Of a stretch of 64,000 nucleotides of DNA, positions 1 through 11,000 are shown piece after piece; position 1 is the stretch's first letter, and the number at the start of each line of letters is the position of its first letter. Source of the stretch: Phaseolus vulgaris (taxonomy: Eukaryota > Streptophyta > Magnoliopsida > Fabales > Fabaceae); NCBI RefSeq assembly GCF_000499845.2, contig NC_023750.2, positions 12,961,285 through 13,025,284 on the forward strand, given 5' to 3'. The notes below the pieces were generated by a model. That model made no database searches and was not told the origin of the DNA. It saw nothing but the letters and a program-made list of their open reading frames with translations. Position numbers and translations under genes: made by a program.

Positions 1-1074
1 TGATATGACACAACTAGAAAGAGTTCAGAATGATATTGGACAAACAAATAAAAAGAATAGGCACTCAACAAAGGATAGCACACAAAAGGAACCTAAAGAA
101 TGACACTAGAATTGATTTGAAAAACAAAATACCACTACCGCAAAATTAAGGTTTAGAAAGCGTGACTTCAAATATTTATGCTGAGCTGGCTATTTTGAAT
201 TTGCTTCTGGAAATTTAAACACAAACGATTCAGTTTCTTAGAAAACTTTTGGCGCTAGAATCACTCCAAAACACATGCACCAATTAATTGTGATAAATTT
301 TTCAAAATCAATGTCCAATTACCGCCAGTTTTTAGCGCCAGAATGCACACTTTTTTGTGTGATTTATCTTTTTTTTTTTTCTATTTTGCCTTTTCAACTA
401 ATTCTTTTTTTCTTCTTTTTCTAACACTTCAAACCACTGAAATCCAGAATCTCATAATTTTCTTTCAACGTATTTAAGTTTCATAACACAAAACAGCCAG
501 AACAAAATTTGTAAAATCAGAGGATTCCTAATTCTAGAATTAAAAACAAAATGAGAAACTACAAAAACACAATGGAATGAATGTTATAGGAATTTGTATG
601 GATCTAGCATACAAATATGAACTCAAACTAAAAGGAAAAATGCACCAAAGGAACAAATCAATTCAGAATTCAAATTAAACACTCAAATCAAAACAAGAAA
701 CAAATGAATCAAGAAAAGTACTACTAAGATTTGTTGCCATTCTTGGAATTACATGACTAGACAAAACATATAGATTCAGAAAATAAAATGACTCAAGAAC
801 ATCATATGAACCGAAAAGAAATTCAAACAAGACTCAAGTAACCTAAAATCAAAACAGCAACACAATTCACCATAGATTCCTACACAAAAATTGAAAATAA
901 GGTGCTCAAGAACAAATTGAACAATTTATACTGATTGCAATGCTTAGAATAGCATCTAAATCAAATTAAAAATGTAAAAACAGCAAGACAACATGAACAA
1001 GAGATGAACAACATCAAGATAAGAAGAACTCAAACAGAAAAATGAAAAGAGACACTTATCTCTTGAAGACCATA

Positions 1075-1087
1075 GCTCTAGATACCA
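1075..1087 (-). promoter_or_regulatory. Primer binding site of CRM1
   Basis: The minus strand reads TGGTATCTAGAGC two bases after the LTR end. It begins like the complement of an initiator tRNA-Met 3' end (TGGTATCA) and is nearly identical to the CRM2 PBS at 43357-43370. Confidence 0.6.
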
Positions 1088-1089
1088 AA

Positions 1090-1783
1090 TGATGACTTTG
1101 AGCTCTTGATCTTGCGGTTTTTGTCGTGGTTTTGGCGGAAGCATTCACGGATTGAGGTGGAATACGAATCTCCTAGGAGTTGTGTAAGCCTTAGAGGTGC
1201 ATGAAGAGTATGAAGATGAGAGAGGATCGGCCAACTCTCCTTGAGGTGAAAGAATTGAAGATTAACGACCTAAATCTAAAGAGATTTGAGGCAAGGGAGT
1301 ATGAATGGCACAAATTTGGCAGCATTTCAATACTCAAAATAATCTTGTGAAAACATGAGGTAGGCTCCTCCTTATATAGCCTTGGAGGACAGGAAATGAA
1401 AAGGTAATGAAAAGGAAATGCTAGCCATATGACATGTAAATGTAGTACCTAGGAAGTCACATGGTAAACGTGATCTAATAGTGACTTTTGGTGCGCCTAA
1501 GCCTAAAATGACCGGCCTAAGTTAGCTTAGTAGTTTCTAGAAACCGTAAGCTAACTTAGGTTGGTTTTTAGAAACCAACTTTCTTCCTAATTACAATTAA
1601 AACAATTTTACAAAAGAGAAATCCTATGCTACTTTGACTTGAAAGTGAAAGCTATTACACACTAGAGTTTATGGCATGTAAAATGTGTCCTTTTGACCCC
1701 TCTTTGACTATGACTCTAGTGGTTGCCACAAGGTAGCATTTTGGTGGCCTCTCCAAGGGTTGGTGTTGGGGCCTCTTCCATCA
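1090..1783 (-). repeat. 5' LTR of CRM1 (694 bp)
   Basis: On the minus strand the repeat starts TGATGGAAGAGG at 1783 and ends GTCATCA at 1090, matching the TGATGG...CA ends of CRM2 and CRM3. A TATATAAG box lies at 1371-1378 (minus). The first bases are an open frame starting MMEEAPTP, as expected if gag-pol runs into the 3' LTR in this lineage. The right edge is placed by homology to the other CRM-like LTR starts because no second LTR is available. Confidence 0.62.
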
Positions 1784-2050
1784 TGTTGGCACAACCTATC
1801 AAAGGCTGATGGATTGGATCCTCGCCCCAATGCTCAGGCAAAACGTGCAGGCGTATGTAGACGACATGGTCAACGTGCAGGCGTCTTAAGAATAACCATT
1901 TTGTGTGGACTAGTGAATGCGAGGAAGCTTTCACCAAGTTGAAAGAGTACTTGGCCAGACCCCTGTTCTTGGTAAGCCAATCCCGGGTACCCCTTTTCGT
2001 CTTTATTTTGTGATTACAGATCGGTGTATTAACTCGGTCATTTTGCGAGT
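1784..2050 (+). pseudogene. Tat reverse transcriptase/RNase H fragment
   Basis: The translation begins GTTYQRLMDWILAP, runs to YVDDMV, then jumps by deletion to a segment ending in the connection/RNase H region (FVWTSECEEAFTKLKEYLA). These match the reverse transcriptase and following connection region of Tat elements elsewhere in the window; about 110 residues between them are missing and stops are present. CRM1 abuts it on the left, so CRM1 probably inserted into this copy. It ends near 2050 against an integrase fragment on the opposite strand. Confidence 0.65.
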
Positions 2051-2519
2051 TGATACGAGCATGATCACGCACCTCGTCCAACAAATTTAGGTACACCTTC
2101 CTTTCTTCATTAGATTCTTCAACAACAAAACTTAGGAACATAAGGAAATTCTCTTGTATCTCCACTGGTATTATGGCATCTGACCCATATACCAAATTGA
2201 AAGGTGTCTCTTTGGTTGTCTATTGCGGGGTGGTGATAGGACCACAAGATTTTGGGAATTTCTTCTGACCAAGTTCCCTTTTCCTTTTCTAATATCCTCT
2301 TCAATCCCCTTAGTAGGACCTTTTTAGCTGACTCAGTCTGACCATTCATATGGGGGTGTTCTACCGAAGCGAACACCTGCTTTATTCCAAGCTCCGAGCA
2401 CAGCTTGCCCAACTGTTGACTAGCTAATTGAGTTCCGTTGTTAGAAACTAGGTGCCTCAAAATCCCAAAACGGCAAAAAAATTTTCTTCCACACAAAATG
2501 CTGGACCTTATTAGCAGTT
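2051..2519 (-). pseudogene. Tat integrase fragment, inverted
   Basis: The minus strand encodes a degenerate Tat integrase stretch from HFVWKK through a region related to NGTQLASQQLGKLCSELGIK and PHMNGQTES to VEIQEN and LLDEVRDHARIN. It holds frameshifts and stops. Catalytic-core residues around the second Asp and the Glu are recognisable, but the fragment lacks the zinc-binding N-terminus and the C-terminus. Its right edge meets a plus-strand copy of the same HFVWK region head to head at about 2519. Confidence 0.65.
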
Positions 2520-2562
2520 ATTTGTGTGGAAAAACATTGTGTTTCATTTTGGGATTCCGAGA
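2520..2562 (+). pseudogene. Sliver of Tat integrase
   Basis: Translates as FVWKNIVFHFGIP, the integrase core segment seen intact in element C (36765-36800). It is probably the left remnant of the integrase that resumes at 3941, with about 140 residues lost between them. Confidence 0.5.
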
Positions 2563-3940
2563 CTGATGTGAGTTGATTTTATGATTGTTCATTTTATGGT
2601 GTGACACTTTTCTTAGAATGGGGTTTTTAAGCAATAATATGGTGAGAACTCTAAGAAGATCCCCACTGGACATGAACAAGGAAAACAAGGAATGGAAACA
2701 AGGAAAACCAAACAAGGAATTGCCGAATTCAAAGGAAACAAGGAAAACCAAACAAAAACATGATACAAAGAGTAAACATGGAATGGCAATGGAAGAATAG
2801 ATGAAGGAAGGAAAAAGCTTATGTGATGGATTTGAGAAGTGAAACATGTTGTACCGCTCGGGTAGTCGGAAGTGATGACGTGGCAGCAAGCTATAATATA
2901 GGCATGTTGAACGGGACACCTGGCTGGCAGAAGGGAAGGAAGTTGGGGGGCTCGTGTAGTCGCCAGTCACTAAGTTGGCGTGCTCCGATCTCTAGCATAC
3001 CTAAACCGGCGGTCACCAGGTTTGTGATGTAGTCGCCGGATGCGAACCCAGACGACCAAGTGATCAGAGATCGCCGAAAGGAGGACATCGCCGAAGGATC
3101 AGGAAAGCTTGTTCGCCGAAGGATCAGGAAAGCTTGTTCCAGGCTTTCGAAGCAGAGGATGAAGTCGTCGGATGGTCATTCCCTAGCTAGCCAGAGGTTG
3201 AGGTCGGGGAACGGCTTACCCGGGCATGTACGATGAAGCAAGTGAAGTATATCATGATGGCGGCCGGCGGGACCACAGGGAAGGTGTGTATGATGACACC
3301 CGTACTCGCCACGCAGAAGAGATCACGCTCCAAGGCAGTTATGCGTTGAGTCGCTTCCTGCATAAGTAACTTAGCCGAAAGTCTGAAGAGTAAGAGGTGA
3401 CGCCCAAGTCAAGGATGCCCCAGATGGTGACACGTGTACAGCTGGATGCGAGCCACGTGTCCAGATGTGTAACTGTCAGGAGAGAGAAAGCGCACAGGTA
3501 TATAAGGGATCCTAACGAACTTCTAAGGTACGCGCGCGTTCTAGAATACTTCTTTACGCTTGCGAGAACTTGAGTACGCTGAGAGAGAATTTTGCACGGT
3601 TCCTGAAGTTCTTAGTTTCTCTTAGTATTTTGGTGGTTCAGTCGCTGACTTGGGCGTCGGAGCGTGATCGGCCGCAGCGGCGCCGTTCTGTCTTTTGCAG
3701 GTTCTTGAGGTGAATCAAGGCGAAGGACGGAAGCTAACACGACGCAAAGTCGATCCAGATTTGACGAGGCAAGGTTCTTGCGTCCTGGTCAACAGGCAGG
3801 ATCACATGTCACTTGGAGTGATTGGCCTCCAAGATAAGTGATGATAGTCGCCACTTGTGAGCTCTCAATACTCACAAGATAAAACCTAAATGCTAAGAGG
3901 AATTCAAACCTCACTAACACCTTGTACAATTTGTGCAGAG
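2563..3940 (-). repeat. CRM-like LTR fragment, split by a solo LTR
   Basis: 2563-2849 starts TGATGTGAG and shares a patch resembling the CRM2 LTR (cactttacttagaattgg). 3810-3900 matches the CRM2 LTR around the cacttg...ctcacaagataa segment. After removing the nested solo LTR about 420 bp remain, short for a full LTR, so it is truncated. It interrupts Tat integrase. Both edges are approximate. Confidence 0.4.
2850..3804 (+). repeat. Tat solo LTR (family of element C), 955 bp, TSD catgt
   Basis: Starts TGTACCGCTCGG and ends GGCAGGATCA, the same termini as the LTRs of element C. Exact 5-bp duplications catgt flank it at 2845-2849 and 3805-3809, the mark of an insertion later reduced to one LTR by recombination. 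A TATATAAG box lies at 3499-3506. A 25-bp unit is tandemly duplicated at 3089-3113 and 3114-3138. Confidence 0.9.
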
Positions 3941-4276
3941 TAACTCGTGGAGATACAAGAGAATTCTCCTAGGTTCCAAAGCTTTGTTGTTGAGGAATCT
4001 AACGAAGGAAGGAAGGTAAACCTGCATTTGTTGGACGAGGTGCATGAACATGCTCGTATTAACTCGAAGACTTTAAAGAGAAGGGCGGAGTTAAAGCAAA
4101 AGACCAAGACAAAACCTCGGCAGTTCAAGGTTGGAAAACAAGTTATCCCCAAAATGGAATAGCCCGTTCTGCGTAGTTGAGATGCTCGGAAATGGGGCGT
4201 ATAAGTTAGGGACCTTGGAAGGAGGAGCCATCTCAAGAATGTGGAACGTGGTGAATCTCAAGTTTTACTTTGGTTA
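3941..4276 (+). pseudogene. C-terminal integrase fragment of Tat element D
   Basis: Encodes VEIQENSPRFQSFVVEESN, LLDEVHEHARIN and then, after a frame change, LGNGAYKLGTLEGGAIS and a terminal LKFYFG followed by a stop. This is the C-terminal integrase/GPF region that closes Tat pol. The catalytic core is absent. The following 118 bp (4277-4394) are the start of the D 3' region, cut by insertion of element A. Confidence 0.7.
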
Positions 4277-4394
4277 AGATATTTAGTTTTTTATGCTTTT
4301 TTTAACAATATGTTGTTTAAGGTGATGCTCTTTTTCCGTTAAAGTGTTTTTTTTAACAAGTCATATAATGATAAATTTGTTCTTAGAAGATGGT

Positions 4395-5144
4395 TGTACC
4401 GACAAGTCCTCGAACCTCGACATTGGAGATCGACATCAGACCACGCCAGAAGAGGAACAGATCGGACGTTGACGGTCTGAACATGTATATTGGGCCACGT
4501 AAGGTGGGCCCCAGAATTACACTAACTACCAGTTGAAAACATCAGATATGAGAGGAAGACCTAAGGCACGAGGGATCCATGCATGTGGTGTGTATAGCGC
4601 ATTCAGGCACGGCACGAGTAAATAGTCCTTGGAGGTGCTAAGGCACGTTAGGGTGAGGGTTCCCAAAGGAAGCTGCATGCATGGCACGTGAATACTTAGA
4701 ACACCCGCAAAACAGATGGCCCTAGAGACTTGGTGCACAAGTTGGTACCTAGGCAGCCATTCTGTTAGTCGTTGCACTCTAGTTAAGGAAAGTTTTATGT
4801 GCCAGATTACGCTAAGATTGTGTAATAGCGACGCAAGGACATTCTTCAAGGAACCCTAGACATGGGTAACAGAACAGAGGTAAGCCCTAGTTTCAACCTA
4901 TATAAAGGCTGCTAAGAACCCTAGCAAGGTACACAGTTTCTAAGACTGAAACTACTTTATACACTTAGTGTTTCTTTGTCCTAATACTGACTTGAGCGTC
5001 GGAATGCAAATGGCCGTCAAGGCGCTCTTTGTCTTTGCAGGTGAGAGATTCTTCAACCAAGGAAGTTTGATTCTCAGGCGGAGATAGGAGGGCTAAAGTC
5101 TGCCGTTCGACTCAACCGGCGAAGCGAGTCAACCGGCGAGAACA
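4395..5144 (+). repeat. 5' LTR of element A
   Basis: Starts TGTACCGACAAG and ends CGGCGAGAACA. A TATATAAA box lies at 4899-4906. It is a clear but diverged partner of 15738-16469. Confidence 0.88.
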
Positions 5145-5165
5145 TTTGGCGCTCGTCGTGGGGCC
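5145..5165 (+). promoter_or_regulatory. Primer binding site region of element A
   Basis: tttggcgctcgtcgtggggc directly follows the LTR. Elements B and C have closely similar sites here (tttggcgcccactgtgg and ggcgcccactgtgggg). The tRNA primer is not assigned. Confidence 0.65.
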
Positions 5166-5558
5166 GATAAAACAAAGTCCCACTCGCAACCGTGTTAAGA
5201 GTTTTTACCAATGATATGAGGAGTACGAGGCAAGGATCTGTTGTGGCCGCAAGTGTCGTGCCCCCTGGAAGGGGACAACGTCACCATGCAATAACTCATG
5301 GAGACCATGTGCACCCTCCAAGAGGCGATGGCGAGATCTAGGGTTGAAATAGTCGCATCACGGGCCGACAATGAAGAACTACGTAGAACCAACGAGGAAC
5401 TGCGCAGAGATTTGCAATTGGTGGGGGAGCACGCGGTGGATGAGCGTGCCCCACCCATACCACTTAAGGCACGCCCCATGCCGTTCTCTCAGGCGATTAT
5501 GGATACTGCATTGCCAACCTTGTCTCTGGGCCTGAAAGTCACCTTCACAGGTGTAGAA

Positions 5559-7514
5559 TGTTAGAATATATGGCCTTAAACGAGAGGGGGGTGAATTGTT
5601 TAAGAGCGGTTTTTTAAAACTTTTTCAGGTTTAATAAAATTCTTTGTGTGAATCCAGAACAGGAATCAAGTTAGACAAGAATTTAAGCAATTATACAGCA
5701 AAGCAACAGAAAAACAATCGGTTGTTTCTTCGAAACTGATCCTGCCTGCTGACCAAAACGCTGGAGCTATGCCTCGTCAAACTTGGATCGACGTATGCGC
5801 CGTGTTTGCCTCCGTCCTTCACCGTGATCCACCTCGAGAACCTGCAAAAGACGAAACGGCGCCGCTGCGGCCGATCGTGCTCCGACGCCCAAGTCAGCGA
5901 TTGAACCACCAATTACTTAAGAGTAAAACTCAAGAACTCTAAGGAACCGTGACCAGTTCTCTCTCGGTGTACTCAAGACTTGCAAGCGTAAAGAAACAAT
6001 CTGAACGTGCGTACCTCAGAAGTTCGTTGGGAACTCTTATATACCTGGGCACTTTCTCTCTCCTGGCAGTTACACATCTGGACACGTGGCTCGCATCCAG
6101 CTGTACACGTGCCTTCATCTGGAGCATCCTTGACTTGGGCGCTACTTCTGACTCTTCTTTGGCTAAGTTACTTATGCATGATACTACTCAGTGCATAGTT
6201 GCCTTGGAGCGTGATCTCCTCTGGATGGCGAGTTTGGGTGCCTTCGTACACACCTTCCCTGTGGTCTTGCCGGCCGCCTTCATGATCTGCCCTACCAGCT
6301 TCACGGCGTAAGTGGGCTATCTCCCAAGCTCATCCTCTGGCTAACTGGGAAATGACCATCTTCCTTCATCTTCGGCGATGTCCTTGTTTCGACGATCTCT
6401 AATCACTTGGTCGCCTGGATTCACATCTGGTGACTTCATCTTCAACTCGGTGACCGCCGGTTTAGGTATGGTGGAGATCGGAGCACGCCAACTTAATAAC
6501 TGGCGACTACACAAACCCCCGACCTCCTTCCCTTCTACCAACCAGGTGTCCCATCCAACACGCCTACATAATAGCTCGACGCCACGTCATTACTCCCGAC
6601 TACCAGGGCGGTACAGAAACAATCGGTTGTTTATAGAATTTAAATGAGTTCAGGGTAAGAGAGAAATACACCAACAGTTTATACTGGTTCACTCTTAAGC
6701 CAAGAGCTACATCCAGTCCCCAGAATACCACTGGGTAATCCACTAAGCAATCAAAGCATATTACAAAACACAAACCACCAAAGTAGTGATCTTGAACCCT
6801 TCAAGAAACACACTACCTTTGGCAAAACACACCAAGAGTATTGATCTTGAACACCTCAAGAACACACAATACTCCTTGGCAACACAACACCAGAAATACA
6901 GAAGGTTTAGAAAGGATTACACCTGATCACAGTACAATTTGAATTGAATACAATAACAATCCTATTCCACTCTCTCTTGAAAACCCGAAGCTTGATGTGA
7001 ATCGTCAAATCTTAGAATCAAATCTCTCAAACTGAATCTCTCAAAACTGTATCTCACTTATTTGAAAACATAAACAAACCATTTATATTTTCCAAAGATT
7101 GGTCAAAGCAATTAATAAATGAGCGTATTCAGTTGAAAAACATTTAAAGTAGATTCACCATTCAAAACTGAATTTTGTTAGCATTTTCAAAGAAACAATC
7201 GGTTGAAACCATGAAACAACCGATTGTTTGGCTTGACAATTAAGTCAACCAAACTAAAACAGTTTTCAACCTTTTCAAAACTCCTAAGAGCAAAACAACC
7301 GGTTGATTCGACAAAACAACAGGTTGTTTTTCACTTATTTGGAAAAACACTTGATTTGAAAAAGGTTTTAAATCACATCAGTTTTAGATTCAACAAAGGA
7401 GTGGATCACATTCTATTATACCCAGATCCCACCCAAACACAGCAGAAACAACAACCTTTCATCAAACACCTTGGATTTGGATTCTTCAAAGCACTTGATC
7501 ACTCTTGATCAACA
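5559..7514. mobile_element. TG...CA insertion in the gag of A, probably a solo LTR of another family, TSD tagaa
   Basis: The insert begins TGTTAGAATATATGG and ends CTTGATCAACA, with exact duplications tagaa at 5554-5558 and 7515-7519. The flanking gag codons join once one repeat is removed. Without the nested LTR at 5737-6615 it is about 1.07 kb. It has no coding potential but repeats short motifs such as acaatcggttg, caaccgattgttt and aacaaccggttg. The size and ends suit a solo LTR, possibly of a Copia lineage, but the family and strand are not established. Confidence 0.72.
5737..6615 (-). repeat. Tat solo LTR (family of element C), reverse orientation, TSD gaaac
   Basis: The plus strand reads TGATCCTGCCTG...GGGCGGTACA, the reverse complement of the TGTACCGCC...GATCA LTR of element C. 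Exact 5-bp flanks gaaac lie at 5732-5736 and 6616-6620. At 879 bp it sits inside the 5559-7514 insertion, so it is the youngest layer of this nest. Confidence 0.92.
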
Positions 7515-8350
7515 TAGAAGACCCAGAAGCTCACCTCACAGCGTTCCACACCCAGATGATTCTCACAGGGGGATCTGACGCTGTGCACTGCATGTTGCTG
7601 ATGAGCACAGCAGGAGCGGCGTTGGAATGGTTCATCAGTCTCCCTGACGGACACATCACTACCTTCGACAAATTTGCGATGTTGTTCAGAGAGCAGTACC
7701 TCATCAACAGGGCTCCCCCTCGAATCTACTACGATGTCTTTGACATCAAACGTACTAGGGAGAGTTCTAAAGGAGTTCTTGAACATATTTGAAGTCCAGG
7801 TGGTGAGGTTAAAACCCACAGTTGAGGCCATGACGGTGCACGCCTTCACTAAGGGAATGCTGCCAGGACCCTTCAGTGAATCACTGCTCAGGGTCTACCC
7901 AAAGACGTTCTGCGAGATCAGGCATCGGGCTTTGGCGCACATCGTTGCGAACGATCGAGTCACAGAGAAACAAGCCTTCGTCGGTCCTGTCCGACCTCGA
8001 GCAGCAGGTTGACCTAAACCCATGAGGGTGCACGAGGCGACCACAAAGAAGAAGGGCTTGGGGAAGCAACAACCTTATGAGAAGCCCCAGACTGGAACGC
8101 GCACAGAGCTCAACGAGCTTATCGCTATTCCTAACATAGCGGCAAGATTGAAGATGCCGCCGAAGACAAACAAAAAGATGGGGGCCCAACAAGAATGCTT
8201 GGTGTGAATTCCACCAAACATATGGCCACCCCATACACAACTCCTTGGCCTTGATGCACCAATTGGATGAGCTAATGAAAAACGGCTTCTTGAAGGACTA
8301 CCTTCAGGAGCCGGAGGAAGATCAGGCGCTGGTAGCCGTAGGAATAGATT

Positions 8351-10100
8351 AGGGGCACGAGGTGCCCATTCATGGTGAAAACAACATCATCTCTGGAGGA
8401 TTCTCAGGAGGAGGATGCACCGCCTCCCATTGGAAGAAGTACGCGTGAGAGGTGATGGCGGTAAAGGTGCAGGAGGCAGATAATACTCCCGATGTCGACC
8501 TCGTCTTCACCAAGGTCGACCGCTAGGACGTCGTCCCACATGACAATGACCAGTGGTGATTTCAGTAGTAACGACAGGGAGGAGGGTGCATCGCGTCCTC
8601 GTGGACCAGGGAAGTTCGGCCGATGTGATGTTCTAGTCGGTCTTAAACAAGTTACAGTTGTCTCAAGACCAGTTGAGGCCTTATAGCGGTTGCTTATATG
8701 GTTTTGCTGGAGACCAGGTGGAGGAGGGTGGACACATAGAGCTGAGGACGACCTTCACGGATGGCACAACCTCGCGTACTGCAAACATCAGGTACCTCGT
8801 TGTTAATGCTCCGTCAGCCTATAATATACTTTTGGGCAAACCTGTTTTGAACAGGATTGGTGCGGTGCCCTCTACGAGGCACATGAAGATGAGGTTGCCT
8901 TCCCTCGAGGGTACGGTGATTACCATCAAGTCTGACCAGAAAGAGGCTAAGAAGTGTTACGAGAATAGCCTCAAGACGAAGAGGAGTGTTTGCAGTTACC
9001 ACTCAGCCTCCAAGGGAAGAAGGGGTCATCCGTGCAGAGATTTCCCGGGAGAGACGGCCCGAACCTGTCGAAGACGTGTTAGAAAGGGAGATCGGTGGGA
9101 AGATGTTCAAACTTGGCAAATCCTTAGGCCAAGAGACACAGGATCAGATCGTCGAAGTCATATCACAACACCTTGATGCTTTTGCATGGTCTGCCTTTGA
9201 CATGCCTGGCATAGATCCTGACTTCTTGTGTCATCGTCTCACCATGGACCCCCAGGTCTGACTTGTTCGCCAGAGAAGACGAAAGTTCAACGAGGAGAGG
9301 TGTTAGGTCATCCGAGAAGAGACAGAGAAACTACTAACGACTGGCCACATCATGGAGATTCAGTACCCTGAATGGCTGGCGAATGTGGTGCTAGTGAAGA
9401 AAGCCAGTGGCAGATGGAGGATGTGCGTCGACTTCACAAACCTCAACAAGGCCTGTCCGAAGGAGTTCTACCCGCTGCCCAGCATTGACGGTTTGGTGGA
9501 TAGTGCGTCTGGTTGTAGACTACTCAACTTCTTGGATGCCTTTTCAGGTTACAACCAGATCACAGTGCACCCCAAGGACGAGTGCAAGACAGCGTTCATG
9601 ATAGAGCTATCTTGTTACTGTTATAAGGTGATGCCCTTTGGGCTTAAAAATGCAGGGACGACGTACCAAAGGCCGATGGACAGAGTATTAACGCCCATTA
9701 TAGGGCAGAGTGTCCAGGCGTTTATGGATGACATGGTAGTCACCTCCCAGCAGAGGGAACAACATGTGACAGACCTTGAAGAGCTATTCACCACAATAGC
9801 CAAGTACAGGTTGAAGTTGAACCCAAAGAAGTGTGTGTTTGGAGTAGAGGCAAGCTAGTTCTTGGGGTTCCTACTCACTAAACGTGGGATAGAGGCGAAT
9901 CCTGAGAAGTGCGCTGCGATAATAGCAATGAGGAGCCCGATCTCAGTTAAGGAGGTGCAGCAGTTGACAGGGCCCATGGCCGCTATGTCCAGATTCGTGT
10001 CAGCAAGAGGAGATAAGGGGCATCCTTATTTCTAGTGACTGAAGATGAACAATAGGTTCGTATGGACCAGAGAGTGCGAAAAGGCGTTCTTAAAGCTGAA
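8351..10100 (+). pseudogene. Tat protease and reverse transcriptase of element A, broken
   Basis: The protease begins near VPIHGE and GGFSGGGCTAS; its active-site region (DQGS in element C) is disrupted by frame changes at 8560-8620. The linker LRPYSGCLYGFAGDQVEE and NAPSAYNILLGKP is readable. RT begins with IVEVISQHLDAFAWSAFDMPG, then WRMCVDFTNLNKACPKEF and FLDAFSGYNQI. The metal-binding box reads FMDD at about 9723-9734 instead of YVDD. Stops occur at about 9259, 9304, 9856 and 10033. RT would copy the genomic RNA; this copy is dead. Confidence 0.75.
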
Positions 10101-11000
10101 GGAGTACCTAGCCAGTCCACCAGTGTTGTGCAAGCCACAACTGGGTACTCCACTTCGTCTATACTTCGCGGTTACAGGAAAGGAGATCAGTTTGATTCTG
10201 CTGCAAGAGCAGGACCAGGTGTAAAAGCCAATTTACTTTGTCAACAAAGTGTTACAGGGGCTAGAGGTAAGATACCAGGCCATAGAGAAAGTAGCCCTGG
10301 TAGTAGTGTTCTCAGCACGAAGACTTCACCACTACTTCCAGAGCTTTATCGTAATAGTCATGATAGACCTTCCAATTCGCAAGGTCTTACAAAAGCCAGA
10401 TGTGGCAGGCAGGATGGTGCGATGGGCGGTAGAGCTATTAGAGTTTGATGTGCAGTATGAGCCTAGAGGCCCCATTAAAGGCCAGGTTTATGCTGACTTC
10501 GTAGTGGAGCTCTCCTCAGCAGCCACGCACCAAGCAGGAATAGGTTTCAGATGGGTACTCTCTGTAGATGGTTCCTCCAACCAACAAGGTAGTGGGGTCG
10601 GTGTCATCTTGGAAGGGCCAAATGGGTTGCTAATTGAAAAGGCCCTACGGTTCGCTTTCAAAGCAAGTAACAACCAGACAGAGTATGAGGTCCTGATCGC
10701 TGGAATGCTGCTGGCAAAGTAGATGGGTGCGAAAGGTTTGCTGGCGAAGAGTGACTCCTTGTTAGTCACATGTTAGGTCACCGGGGAATACCAGGCTAAA
10801 GACCCTCAGGTTCTGAGCGAGACGTTTGAGGTGTTCGAGTTAGTCGACGTACCCAGAGAACATAATGCCCGAGCTGACTTGCTAGCAAAGCTCACTAGTT
10901 CAGGCAAGGGGGCAGACAGAGGACCGTCATTCAGGAGACCCTAAGGACACCTCAAACTACCACAAACAATATGGCAAAAGTTCAGCAGATCAGCACCTCG
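10101..11000 (+). pseudogene. Dual RNase H region of element A, broken
   Basis: The first RNase H is recognisable from VRYQAIEKVALVVVFSARR through DLPIRKVLQKPDVAGRMVRWAVELLEF. The second, diagnostic of the Tat lineage, starts at about 10549 with WVLSVDGSSNQQGSG and ILEGPNGLLIEKALRFAFKASNNQTEYE, then PREHNARADLLAKL near 10850. A stop follows LLAK at 10720 and another lies near 10774. Both domains would degrade RNA in hybrids during copying. Confidence 0.72.

Larger units (their letters stand above)
1..1783 (-). mobile_element. CRM1: 5' end of a CRM-like Ty3/Gypsy element, truncated by the window edge
   Basis: Read on the minus strand, this is a 5' LTR (1783 to 1090), a primer binding site and about 1.07 kb of untranslated leader; gag would begin left of the window. 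The leader aligns by eye with the leaders of CRM2 (29962-30826 and 42894-43372) and CRM3, sharing blocks around 230-440 and 590-760. It contains no credible coding sequence; small hydrophobic ORFs here are chance. The element sits in a Tat polymerase fragment that begins at 1784. Its other LTR and target duplication are not visible, so the insertion cannot be closed. Confidence 0.7.
5216..8350 (+). pseudogene. Tat gag of element A, broken and interrupted
   Basis: The start at 5216 (MRSTRQGS) matches the gag start of element B (MRNTRQAPS). A coiled-coil-like N-terminal stretch (ADNEELRRTNEELRR) and PMPFSQAIMD follow. The frame shifts early, then gag is interrupted after VTFTG by the insertion at 5559-7514. 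It resumes with EDPEAHLTAFHTQM and EWFISLPDGHITTFDKF, the conserved retrotransposon gag core, then a frameshift near 7760 and the C-x-F-H...GH knuckle-like region near 8200. Gag would form the particle that packages the RNA; this copy cannot be translated through. Confidence 0.75.

Noticed and set aside
956..1144. Minus-strand hydrophobic 62-codon frame
   Set aside because: It spans the CRM1 PBS and LTR end; hydrophobicity follows from T-rich leader sequence.
7224..7508. Plus-strand 94-codon frame
   Set aside because: It lies within the non-coding 5559-7514 insertion and shows no domain or homologue among the elements here.
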